Assembly: GCA_009692585.1 (NCBI GenBank)
Contig: SHYX01000075.1
Location: 1-14,663 of the forward strand
Direction of reading: 5' to 3'
Source of the DNA: Myxococcales bacterium
Lineage (GTDB): Bacteria > Myxococcota > UBA796 > SXON01
Length of the DNA stretch: 14,663 bases
The stretch's first letter is position 1; every line of letters starts with the position of its first letter. Made by a program: the position numbers and the translations under genes. The notes under the pieces are model-generated. The model had not been told where the DNA came from. It saw only the letters and a program-made list of their open reading frames with translations, and ran no database searches. This document shows, piece after piece, positions 1-6,787 of this stretch.

Positions 1-227
1 CCGAACCCGCTCGCCCGCCCCCGACCGTCGCCCTGGACCCTGACGCCATGGCTTGACCCGACGTCCTCCAGAAACACCGACAACCGCACCAGCCTGAACA
101 AGGACCCGTACCTCGGGGAGGGGGAAGCTACGCCCACCGCCTGCCCCCGCACCCCAAAATGCGGAGCCGACTGGCCTCAGAGTACTTTCGCGACCCGCCG
201 GAGAGGCCCACCATGCTGACTACTTAC
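1..227 (-). repeat. Dispersed repeat, subfamily A, left copy
   Basis: This stretch matches the reverse complement of 13747 to about 13980. Shared blocks include GACTACTTAC at the inner end (218-227), AGGCCCACCATGCTGACTAC, the run CCTCGGGGAGGGGGAAGC near 111-128, and ACCGACAACCGC near 76-87. Similarity stops sharply at 227. It reaches the window start, so the outer end is not visible. Shorter blocks (CGGGGAGGGGGAA, then CTAYGCCC) also occur in the 333-bp repeats at 6455-6787 and 14179-14512, so all four appear to be one family. I saw no transposase in it. It sits directly upstream of the lipoprotein gene at 266 and may contribute its promoter. Confidence 0.8.
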
Positions 228-265
228 GCGGCAGTGGTGGAACGAATCAAGGCGGAGGTGTGAGC

Positions 266-1297
266 ATGGACGCGATGAAGTGGGCGCCGGCCCTAGTGCT
301 CGCGTTGGCGAGCGGATGCAGTGACGGCTCAAGTGGTGCCGGTGGCACGCCCAACGGGGTGGTGCCTGATGCTGCGGTCGCGGGGACCGAAGGTGCCCCC
401 TGCTACCCGAACGGGACCTGCAACGCGGGCTTGGAGTGCAGCGCAGAGAGCGTGTGCATCGCAGTGGTCGCGGACGCAGCGGTAGTCGCGGACGCAGCGG
501 TAGTCGCGGACGCAGCGGTAGTCGCGGACGCAGCGGTAGTCGCGGACGCAGCGGTAGCGGACGCAGCGGTAGCGGACGCAGCGGTAGTCGCGGACGCAGC
601 GGTAGTCGCGGGTGTGGTCTGCGTCGGCGACTTCGCCATCAGCAACTCACTCGACCTTGAAGCGTTCATCGAGGCCAACTGCGAGCAAGTGACCGGAACG
701 CTCAGCCTGAGCATCGAACGCAACGCCGCGTTGACCGAGCTCAGCCTGCCGACCCTGGTGAGCGTCGGCGACCTGTTCATCGAGAGCAACGCCGCGTTGA
801 CCAGCATCAGCCTGCCTCTGCTGGCAAGCGTCGTCCGCGACCTGTACATCCAGCGCAACGCCGCGTTGACCGAGCTCAGCCTGCCGGCCCTGGTGAGCGT
901 CGTCGGCAGGCTGTACATCGGCGGCAACGCCGCGTTGACCGAGCTCAGCCTGCCGGCCCTGGTGAGCGTCGGCGGCCTGTTCATCGGCAGCAACGCCGCG
1001 TTGACCGAGCTCAGCCTGCCGGCCCTGGTGAGCGTCGGCGACCTGTTCATCGAGAGCAACGCCGCGTTGACCAGCATCAGCCTGCCTCTGCTGGCAAGCG
1101 TCGTCCGCGACCTGTACATCGAGAGCAACGCCGCGTTGACCGAGCTCAGCCTGCCGGCCCTGGTGAGCGTCGTCGGCTACCTGTACATCCGCTTCAACAC
1201 CGCGCTTTGCGAGAGCATCGTGGACGAGATCGTGTCGCGCGTTGACGTGCAGGGTGATGTCCTCGTCAATGACAATGGCGCTCGAGAGGGCTGCTAG
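266..1297 (+). CDS. Lipoprotein with Ala/Val/Asp tandem tract and leucine-rich (receptor L-like) repeats
   Basis: A 343-aa protein predicted to be lipid-anchored and exposed in the cell envelope. The start at 266 is chosen because GGAGG (254-258) lies 7 nt upstream; an in-frame GTG at 260 is too close to it and an ATG at 275 too far. The N-terminus is a short hydrophobic segment ending in a lipobox-like LALASGC (Cys about 18). A small Cys-rich motif follows (CYPNGTCNAGLEC), of a kind common in myxobacterial surface lipoproteins. Next come about 50 residues of AVVAD/AAVVAD tandem repeats, then seven 22-23-residue repeats of the form NAALTELSLPALVSV..LYI. These resemble the L-domain class of bacterial leucine-rich repeats. 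A Cys-containing cap ends the protein (CESIVDEI ... REGC). Role is unknown; adhesion or protein binding is inferred from architecture. A second lipoprotein gene follows 82 nt downstream. Confidence 0.85.
   Translation: MDAMKWAPALVLALASGCSDGSSGAGGTPNGVVPDAAVAGTEGAPCYPNGTCNAGLECSAESVCIAVVADAAVVADAAVVADAAVVADAAVVADAAVADAAVADAAVVADAAVVAGVVCVGDFAISNSLDLEAFIEANCEQVTGTLSLSIERNAALTELSLPTLVSVGDLFIESNAALTSISLPLLASVVRDLYIQRNAALTELSLPALVSVVGRLYIGGNAALTELSLPALVSVGGLFIGSNAALTELSLPALVSVGDLFIESNAALTSISLPLLASVVRDLYIESNAALTELSLPALVSVVGYLYIRFNTALCESIVDEIVSRVDVQGDVLVNDNGAREGC
461..613 (+). repeat. In-frame 15/18-bp minisatellite encoding AVVAD/AAVVAD
   Basis: Nine tandem units lie inside the lipoprotein gene. 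The first is 15 nt (AVVAD), four of 18 nt follow (AAVVAD), then two of 15 nt (AAVAD), one of 18 nt and a degenerate last unit ending in Gly. The core is GCAGCGGTAGTCGCGGAC and most units are identical at DNA level, which suggests recent slippage. All unit lengths are multiples of three, so copy-number change would alter the spacer length without breaking the frame. Confidence 0.95.
722..1195 (+). repeat. Seven 66/69-bp leucine-rich units with an internal 270-bp duplication
   Basis: Units start at each AAC (Asn) codon: 22, 23, 23, 22, 22, 23 and 23 residues. Units 1-3 (from 722) recur almost exactly as units 5-7 (from 992), an offset of 270 nt. One visible difference is QR versus ES at the end of the SISLPLLASVVRDLYI unit. 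This indicates a recent segmental duplication within the gene. Confidence 0.9.
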
Positions 1298-1379
1298 AGC
1301 AAGGCCCAGGCGCTTGTGACGCGGCAGACCTCCCCGGCGCATCGTCCAGACGGGCGATCGTGCCCGATGGAGGGTGGCA

Positions 1380-1730
1380 ATGTTCGCGAAGGTGGCAGTT
1401 CTTGCGGTGTTGGCCATGTTGGCTGCGGGGTGCGCGAAGAACGGCCATGGCACGGAGACCTACCCGGACGGCACGAACTACGTCGGTGAGTTCAAGGACG
1501 GCAAGCCGAACGGGCTGGGCACGATGACCCACCCGGAGGGCACGAAGTACGTCGGTGAGTGGAAGGACGGCGGGCAGAACGGGCTGGGCACGGAGACCTA
1601 CCCGGACGGCCGCAAGTACGTCGGTGAGTGGAAGGACGACGAAAAGAACGGGCAGGGCACGAGGACCGTGAACGACGGTCCGACCTACGTCGGCGAGTGG
1701 AAGGACGGCGTAAAAGTCCAGATCCCGTAG
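1380..1730 (+). CDS. MORN-repeat lipoprotein
   Basis: A 116-aa predicted lipoprotein. GGAGGG (1369-1374) is 5 nt before the ATG at 1380; an in-frame GTG at 1374 overlaps this ribosome site and is less likely. The signal peptide MFAKVAVLAVLAMLAAGC ends in a good lipobox (LAAGC). The mature part is four MORN-type repeats of 23 residues built on GxGTxTYPDGTxYVGEWKDG, the last one degenerate and followed by a short tail (KVQIP). MORN repeats form elongated beta-hairpin arrays and are usually binding or scaffolding modules; the partner here is unknown. It may be cotranscribed with the upstream lipoprotein, since the 82-nt gap shows no obvious terminator. Confidence 0.85.
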   Translation: MFAKVAVLAVLAMLAAGCAKNGHGTETYPDGTNYVGEFKDGKPNGLGTMTHPEGTKYVGEWKDGGQNGLGTETYPDGRKYVGEWKDDEKNGQGTRTVNDGPTYVGEWKDGVKVQIP

Positions 1731-1758
1731 GCGGGGGCAACGTGGCGAGGCCGGTGAG

Positions 1759-2001
1759 GTGCCGTTCGCGGCGTTCCTGACGACCCTAAAAAGGGCGGAG
1801 GGGGCCGGGGTAGAACGTGCGCTCCGCGTCATCCGGGAGGCGTCGGAGTCTGGCACCTGGCAGGCTGCCGCGTGGTTGGTGGAACGCCGCTATCCCGCCG
1901 ACTACGGACGCCGCTCCGAAGTGGCCGTCACTGCGCCGACCCATGACAACGACGCGGCACTGGTTCGGGCGCTCAATGACCTAGCCCGATGCCGAGGCTG
2001 A
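1759..2001 (+). pseudogene. Probable remnant of a phage terminase small-subunit-like gene
   Basis: The 80-codon frame contains VERALRVIREASESGTWQAA followed by AWLVERRYPADYGRR. The pattern KRAE...GTWQAAAWxxERRYPxxxGRR is what I associate with the C-terminal part of small-terminase or phage DNA-binding proteins, in which a helix-turn-helix domain precedes it. That N-terminal domain is missing: the frame opens only after a TAA at 1711, inside the preceding MORN gene, and the only start is a GTG (1759) without a clear ribosome site. I therefore read it as a 5'-truncated remnant. The family assignment rests on motif memory alone; it could instead be a small intact hypothetical gene. Confidence 0.45.
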
Positions 2002-2057
2002 CGCCCGAGGCAATCGCAAGGCTCGTGGAGTGCGGGCGGTACGCGCCTAAAGCACCG
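1989..2057 (+). pseudogene. Truncated start of an ORF overlapping the terminase-like remnant
   Basis: An ATG at 1989 overlaps the TGA at 1999-2001 of the preceding frame, the usual arrangement of coupled phage genes. It begins MPRLTPEAIARLVECGRYAP and has ordinary GC content, then runs into the AT-rich island at about 2058, after which the sequence no longer looks like the same gene. In small-terminase contexts the next gene is often the large terminase subunit, but too little remains to identify it. Confidence 0.25.
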
Positions 2058-2158
2058 GTAATTTTTAGGACCGCTATCCATAATTTTTCGATGGATGGCC
2101 ATAATTTCTCAAAAGAACTGCAATTTTCAGACAAATCTCAATTTCTAATAATTACACG
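2058..2158. repeat. AT-rich island with five regularly spaced AATTTYT motifs
   Basis: About 100 bp of AT-rich DNA lies in a strongly GC-rich window. AATTTTT, AATTTTT, AATTTCT, AATTTTC and AATTTCT start at 2060, 2082, 2103, 2122 and 2140, spacings of 22, 21, 19 and 18 nt, near two helical turns. CCATAATTTTTC (2078-2089) and CCATAATTTCTC (2099-2110) form a 21-bp direct repeat. ATCCAT (2076-2081) and ATGGAT (2091-2096) form an inverted repeat across the first copy. It could be a curved or protein-bound regulatory site for the operon starting at 2400, or a junction scar. Confidence 0.6.
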
Positions 2159-2399
2159 CCGATGGGATCGAAGCCGCGATGTCCGAGGCCGTGGCGCGCG
2201 CGTCGACGGCGCTCGCCCGGCACCAGCGTCGGATGGGCCGCCCGTCCCGTCTGTCCCCCGGATTCGAGTTCGGCCCCGCGACGTGAGCGCGACCGGGGCC
2301 GTTGACGGTACCGGGCCGGTGCCGCAGATTGCATGCCATGCCGCGCCCCCCTGACTCGAACCTCCACCGTCAGCGTGACCTGTGGGGTGGCCCCAAACG
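2159..2399. other. Stretch without a convincing gene upstream of the HTTM operon
   Basis: GC-rich DNA between the AT-rich island and the operon. The only notable frame is 2179-2286 (+), 35 codons starting MSEAVARASTALARHQRRMG, without a clear ribosome site; it may be another degraded phage fragment. I identified no promoter with confidence. Confidence 0.4.
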
Positions 2400-3851
2400 G
2401 TGAGCGAAAGGTTCGACCTCGCACGCCCCGTTTCGGCGCGGGCCGTCCGCACCTACCGGGTCGCGACCGCCCTGCTGGTCGCCGCGTGGTTCATTCGGAC
2501 CGGGTACGACGCAGCGGACTACACCGCGGTCGACGGTCTGCTCGATCATTCGTTGAGCGAGCAGCTCTTCTGGTTCACGTGGCAGCCGCTGTTCCGCCCG
2601 GGCATGCCAGGGTTCTGGCCCCACGCCGTCTTCGCGACGGCGCTCGCGCTCTGCGGTGCCGTGGCCTTGGACCACCGCCGCCGCCTGGCCGCCGGCCTGC
2701 TCTACCTGCTCGTGGTGTGTACGTATCGCTGGAACTTCATGGTGATGTACGTCGACGACGTCGTCGTGCATCTCTTGCTGTTCTGGCTCCTGTGTCTGCC
2801 GGACACACGCGCCCCCGACGGGCGGGCCCTCGAGTCGGTGCCCGGGACCGTCGTCCGGCTCGCGGCGCTCAATGTCACGCTGCTGTATCTCATCGCCGGC
2901 CTCACCAAGTGGCGGAGCGGGATGTGGCTCGACGGCTCCGCCGTGTGGGCGGTGATGCGCCAGCCTTACGCTTTTGACCCGGCGCGCATGGGCGACGTGC
3001 CGTGCTCGGTGGCCCGCGTGGCCAACGCCGCTGCGCTCGTGGTCGAACCCCTGCTCGCCCTTCTCCCGTGGTTGCGTCCGCGCAGCCTTTCGCGCCGGGC
3101 CCTGCTCGTCGCCGGGGTCGCGCTGCATCTGGGCATCGCGCTCACGCTCGACATCGTTTTCGCCAACCTGGGGTGTCTTGTCCTGCTCGTGCTCGCCTGT
3201 CACGACGAGTTTCCTCGGGTCGGCGTCTCGGCCGAGGGCGCGGCGCCGTCCACGCGTTGGCCCCCCGGCGCCCGAGTCGCCGCGCTGGGTCTGTTCCTCA
3301 TCACCGGCTCGACCGTGTCCTCGGCGCTGCAGGTGCAATGGCGGCGCCCGCCGGCCGAACGGGCGAACACCGACGCTCACTTCGCCACCGCCGAAGCGGG
3401 TGAGTGGTGGCAGGCTCTCTTCTCGGGCGGCGCCTGGGTGATGGGTCTCGCGCAGCAATACTGCTTGTTGGACTGGATCGACGAGCGCGATGGGTACATC
3501 GCCTCCCAGACCGCGGTCGCGGCCACCCCGGGCGCAGAGCTGCAACCGGCCAGGCAGTTGCTGCCCCACACGATGCGCGGCGCGCTCCTGCGTGCCTACC
3601 TGAGCGGCATGACCTGGGCTCCCCTGCCGCCGGCGGCGCTGCGTGCGTGGCAACAAAGCTCGGGAGAACGCATCGCGCGCCGCGCTTGCCGAGAGACGCC
3701 CGACACGACGCGGCGTGAACACACGACCATCCGTCGCAGCGGCCACCCCGCCAGCCCGCCGGTCGAGACGTTGTTCTCGTTTCGCTGCCGCGGCCGCGAG
3801 GTCGAAGGCCTCGAGACCCGCTTCGCCGATCCCGCGGGAGGGACCCCCTGA
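2400..3851 (+). CDS. HTTM-domain (vitamin-K-dependent carboxylase-like) integral membrane protein
   Basis: A 483-aa multi-pass membrane protein. The GTG at 2400 is favoured (GGGGTGG about 9 nt upstream; begins MSERFDLARP); an in-frame GTG at 2382 adds only six residues. The first ~280 residues hold several hydrophobic helices. The diagnostic segment, around residues 164-178, is YLIAGLTKW followed by RSGMWLDG. It lines up with the YFIAGVKKLDADWVEG segment of human gamma-glutamyl carboxylase as I remember it, placing Lys170 opposite that enzyme's proposed catalytic base Lys218. HTTM proteins include bacterial carboxylase homologues and SdpB. The C-terminal ~200 residues are more polar, with one or more further hydrophobic segments. 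Its TGA is followed immediately by the ATG of the AsnB-like gene, so the two are almost certainly coupled. The reaction and substrate are unknown. Confidence 0.85.
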   Translation: MSERFDLARPVSARAVRTYRVATALLVAAWFIRTGYDAADYTAVDGLLDHSLSEQLFWFTWQPLFRPGMPGFWPHAVFATALALCGAVALDHRRRLAAGLLYLLVVCTYRWNFMVMYVDDVVVHLLLFWLLCLPDTRAPDGRALESVPGTVVRLAALNVTLLYLIAGLTKWRSGMWLDGSAVWAVMRQPYAFDPARMGDVPCSVARVANAAALVVEPLLALLPWLRPRSLSRRALLVAGVALHLGIALTLDIVFANLGCLVLLVLACHDEFPRVGVSAEGAAPSTRWPPGARVAALGLFLITGSTVSSALQVQWRRPPAERANTDAHFATAEAGEWWQALFSGGAWVMGLAQQYCLLDWIDERDGYIASQTAVAATPGAELQPARQLLPHTMRGALLRAYLSGMTWAPLPPAALRAWQQSSGERIARRACRETPDTTRREHTTIRRSGHPASPPVETLFSFRCRGREVEGLETRFADPAGGTP

Positions 3852-5786
3852 ATGTGCGGCATCATCGCCCTCGTCTCGCATCGTGGTCCCGTCGACCGTC
3901 TCGCCCTCGACCGCGGTCTCGACGCGATCGCCCACCGCGGACCGGACGGCCGCGGCACATGGCTCGCGACCGACGGCGCCGCGGCGCTGGGGCACACGCG
4001 CCTGGCCATCATCGATCTCGAGGGCGGGGCGCAGCCGCTCTTCGACGAGGGGCGCCGCCGCGTGCTCGTCGCCAATGGCGAGATCTATGACCACGATCGA
4101 TTGCTCGACGCGCTGGGCGCCCGGGGACATGCGCTCGGCACACGCTCCGACAGCGAAACCATCCTGCACCTTTTCGAGGAGCATGGACCCGAGGCCCTGC
4201 CGCTTCTGCGGGGTGAACTGGCGTTCGTGCTCTGGGACACGGAGACCCGGACGCTCACCGCGGTGCGTGACCGCTTCGGCATCAAGCCCTTGTTCTATGC
4301 GGTGCACGCGGGTGTGCTTCGCCTCGCCTCCGAGGTGAAGGCGCTCTTCGCCGCGGGCCACCCCGCCCGTTGGTCGGACGAGGGTGTGTTTCAGGCGCTG
4401 CACCTGAGCGGTCACGCCGACCGTACGCTCTACGACGGGGTCTTCCAGGTTCCGCCGGGCCACCGCCTCACCTGGCACGCGGGGGAGATCACGCTGAGTC
4501 GATACTGGGATGCCGACTTCGCCCGCTCGCCCATCACGTGCGGGCTCACCGAGGCCGAGCTCATCCACGAGACGGGCCGGCGCCTGGAGGAGGCCATTCG
4601 GCTGCGGCTTCGGGCGGATGTTCCGGTGGCGTGTTATCTGAGCGGCGGCATCGACTCTTCGAGCGTGCTCGGATTCGCCAATCTCCGACTGCTCGGTGGC
4701 GCGGCCCGAAAGGTCGCCGCTTTCACCGTGTGTTTCGAGCATCCGGAGTTCGACGAGGATGACGTGGCCGCCGAGATGGCGGCATACGCCGGTGCCGACT
4801 ATCACCCGGTTCGGGTGACGAATCGCGACTTCGCGGACGTCTTCGAGGACGCCGTCGCCGCGGGCGAGGGGTTTCAATACAACGGGCACGCGCCCGCACG
4901 TTTCCTGTTGAGCCGGGCCGTAAGCGCGGCGGGTTTCAAGGTCGCGATGGGCGGCGAGGGGGCGGATGAGGTGTTCCTGGGTTATCACTTCGCCGAGCGT
5001 GCGGTCGCGAGGTCGCTGGACGACCACACGCCCGGGCCGCTCGATCCTCGAACGCTGTGGCGACTGGCGAACCGCTTGCGGGCGACGAGCCCGGCCCAGC
5101 GCGACCTCGCGGGCATCTCACCGCTGCTCGCGCTGGTCACGCGGATTGTCGGGTTTCCCGACGACCTGCTCGCCGGCCTGGTCGCCCAGGCGACGCGCCT
5201 GCGCTCGCTGGTGGCCCCGGAGTTTCTCCAGCGGTTTCACGGGCGCGACGCCCATCGCGAGCTGCTGCAACGCTTCGAGTGGCGCGACCAGATCCTGGGC
5301 CGCGAGCCGGCGCGACAGCTCGTGTACCTCTGGTTGCGGTCGATCTTTCCGAACTATGTCCTGGCCGGCGAGCGCCTGGACATGGCGCACGGGGTCGAGC
5401 TGCGGTTGCCGTTTCTCGACCATCATCTCTTCGAGTTCGCCGCTCGGCTCCCGGCAAAGCGGCTTCATCGGGGGGGGCGCAACAAGTACCTGCTGCGGCA
5501 GACCGCGCAACCTTATGTCACCGAGCGCGTCGCCGCGGGGGCCAAGCGCCCGTTCTTCGCCCCGCCCTCGTCGTTGTACCCGGGCAATCCGCTGACTGCG
5601 TTGATCCTGGATCATCTGCACAGCGACGGATTCGCGGGCATTCCGTTCTTCGACGCGGGGGCGGTCCGGCGTCTGGTCGACTCGACCCGCCGGTTGCCGG
5701 ACGCCGAGCGTGCCGCCTACGACCCGCTCTTCTATCTCTTGGGGTCGGCCGCGGTCCTGCACCGACGGTTCGGGCTCGCCGGGTGA
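3852..5786 (+). CDS. AsnB-type asparagine synthetase (glutamine-hydrolysing) / amidotransferase
   Basis: A 644-aa class II glutamine amidotransferase fused to an ATP-pyrophosphatase synthetase domain. MCGI at the N-terminus places the nucleophile Cys2, with HRGPDG at 28-33, then ANGEIYDH and RSDSETILH, the usual glutamine-binding signatures. The C-terminal domain has the PP-loop SGGIDSS at 264-270, MGGEGADE at 366-373, and VELRLPFLDHHLFEF near 516-530. All key motifs look intact, so it should hydrolyse glutamine and adenylate a carboxylate. Length is typical of the AsnB group, which also includes paralogues working on peptides, glycans or peptide cyclisation instead of free aspartate. Its place between two membrane protein genes, with no amino-acid genes nearby, argues for such a specialised role. 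It starts directly after the upstream stop and overlaps the next gene by 4 nt. Confidence 0.93.
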   Translation: MCGIIALVSHRGPVDRLALDRGLDAIAHRGPDGRGTWLATDGAAALGHTRLAIIDLEGGAQPLFDEGRRRVLVANGEIYDHDRLLDALGARGHALGTRSDSETILHLFEEHGPEALPLLRGELAFVLWDTETRTLTAVRDRFGIKPLFYAVHAGVLRLASEVKALFAAGHPARWSDEGVFQALHLSGHADRTLYDGVFQVPPGHRLTWHAGEITLSRYWDADFARSPITCGLTEAELIHETGRRLEEAIRLRLRADVPVACYLSGGIDSSSVLGFANLRLLGGAARKVAAFTVCFEHPEFDEDDVAAEMAAYAGADYHPVRVTNRDFADVFEDAVAAGEGFQYNGHAPARFLLSRAVSAAGFKVAMGGEGADEVFLGYHFAERAVARSLDDHTPGPLDPRTLWRLANRLRATSPAQRDLAGISPLLALVTRIVGFPDDLLAGLVAQATRLRSLVAPEFLQRFHGRDAHRELLQRFEWRDQILGREPARQLVYLWLRSIFPNYVLAGERLDMAHGVELRLPFLDHHLFEFAARLPAKRLHRGGRNKYLLRQTAQPYVTERVAAGAKRPFFAPPSSLYPGNPLTALILDHLHSDGFAGIPFFDAGAVRRLVDSTRRLPDAERAAYDPLFYLLGSAAVLHRRFGLAG

Positions 5787-6478
5787 CGCCCGAAGTGCCG
5801 GTCTCGTCCCCGCCGGATCTGTCGGTGCCGCCGGTCTCGCCGTCCCCGCCGGATCTGACCGTCCCCGACGCCCGCCGCACGGTGGGCTGGGCGTTCGCGT
5901 TCTTCGTGATGCTCGGTGGCCGGGTCGCGGGGTTGGCGCTCCTGCCCCTGCTCCTCGTCCATGCGCCGGTGGCCTTGCTGGTGCTGAGCCCGTTCGTGAG
6001 CCACCTCGTGTTGCTCGGCGGGCTCTTGCCGGGGTCCGTCTACTACCCCGTCGGGGTCGCGGTCTCCGGTCTCCAGTGCCTCATCGGGCAGCAGTTCGGC
6101 CGCAACGCCCGTCCGCAGGCGATGGCCTGGCTCGAATCGCGGCGTCGCGAGTCCCGGCTCACGCTCGGGATCGAGCGGTTGTCTGCGGGCCTGCGCCGGA
6201 CCGCGCCTTGGGTGTTGATCCTCGTGCCGGGCCCCCTGACGAGCGCGCTGGCCGGTGTTCTGGGTGTGGCGGGCGCCCGGTTTCACGTTCCGATGTGGTG
6301 TGCCCAGGTGCTCTGGGTGGTCGCCTGCGGCTTGCTCGGCACACGATTCGCACCTGCGCTCGAGTCCCTGCGGGCCGAAATCGGCGCTTGGGTCTGGCCT
6401 CTGACCGCCGTGTCCATCGCGCTCGTCGTCGGGCAACAATGGCGGCGCGAGAGTGTCAGAAAGCCCAGCCGAAACTGA
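5783..6478 (+). CDS. VTT/DedA-like (SNARE-associated) small integral membrane protein
   Basis: A 231-aa membrane protein starting at GTG 5783 in a GTGA overlap with the AsnB-like stop, so translation is coupled. A Pro/Ser-rich cytoplasmic-looking N-terminus (VSSPPDLSVPPVSP) precedes hydrophobic segments near residues 35-55 and 60-80, then an amphipathic basic region (IGQQFGRNARPQAMAWLESR), then LVPGPLTSALAGVLGVAG and two more hydrophobic stretches. The pattern Gxx(F/Y)GR ... VPGPxT...AG ... W is that of VTT (DedA) proteins, which include lipid-carrier translocases. The assignment is by pattern and is moderate. The last seven codons (VRKPSRN) and the TGA lie inside the repeat at 6455-6787, so the original C-terminus was probably replaced by the repeat. 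Confidence 0.65.
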   Translation: MTPEVPVSSPPDLSVPPVSPSPPDLTVPDARRTVGWAFAFFVMLGGRVAGLALLPLLLVHAPVALLVLSPFVSHLVLLGGLLPGSVYYPVGVAVSGLQCLIGQQFGRNARPQAMAWLESRRRESRLTLGIERLSAGLRRTAPWVLILVPGPLTSALAGVLGVAGARFHVPMWCAQVLWVVACGLLGTRFAPALESLRAEIGAWVWPLTAVSIALVVGQQWRRESVRKPSRN

Positions 6479-6787
6479 GGTTCCAATAGGGGAACGCGGG
6501 CAGTCGGCCGACCTCGGGCGCCGTCGGGAGGTGGTACGACTTGCAGGAACCGGCCTCGAGACCGACGCACACCGCGCCCGCCCGCCCCCGAGCTTCTACC
6601 CGGACGCAGACGGCCCTGGTGTGAGCCAACATCGCCCAGGGAGAGGCTCGACCACCGCAGGAACCTGATCGAAAGCCCCGAAGACCCGGGGAGGGGGAAC
6701 CTATGCCCGCCAGCAGGCGAACGGCCAAGTTTATGAAATGACTATACGTTTCTGGACTATCGAAAGGGCCGTTCATCGTTACTACAC
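6455..6787 (-). repeat. Dispersed 333-bp repeat, subfamily B, copy 1
   Basis: Almost identical to 14179-14512 in the same orientation. Copy 2 is one base longer because copy 1 has GGGGAGGGGG where copy 2 has GGGGAAGGGGG, and there are about a dozen substitutions. It begins at GTCAGAAAGC and ends at TTCATCGTTACTACAC; flanking DNA is unrelated outside these points. The right ~65 bp are AT-richer and bounded by an 8-bp inverted repeat, GAACGGCC (6719-6726) and GGCCGTTC (6767-6774). The central part shares blocks with the subfamily A repeats at 1-227 and 13747. The VTT-like gene from the left and the M48 gene from the right both end inside it. Confidence 0.95.
6456..6776 (-). pseudogene. ORF inside repeat B copy 1 ending like an outer-membrane beta-barrel C-terminus
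   Basis: A 106-codon frame from the ATG at 6776 (begins MNGPFDSPETYSHFINLAVR) to the TGA at 6458-6456, which is the very edge of the repeat. The last 58 residues, from an internal ATG at 6632, read as beta-strands: TRAVCVRVEARG, GAVCVGLEAG, a loop, then PYWNLSFGWAF with a terminal Phe. Alternating hydrophobic residues ending in an aromatic are the hallmark of the outer-membrane barrel C-terminal signal. Copy 2 carries the same ending, but its upstream part is frameshifted. No barrel of useful length remains, so I read it as a captured gene end, not a working gene. It could be chance in GC-rich DNA. Confidence 0.4.

Noticed and set aside
461..613. Possible CRISPR array
   Set aside because: Units are contiguous 15/18-bp coding repeats without spacers and lie in frame within a lipoprotein gene.
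2370..5027. 885-codon open frame on the minus strand opposite the HTTM and AsnB-like genes
   Set aside because: Low-complexity, Arg/Glu/Gly/Ala-rich translation with no family motif, fully opposite two genes with clear motifs and coupled starts. Long antisense frames are expected at this GC content.
6719..6774. Integron attC-like site from the GAACGGCC/GGCCGTTC inverted repeat
   Set aside because: No GTTRRRY/RYYYAAC core sites and no integron integrase; the enclosed sequence is identical between copies, unlike variable cassettes.
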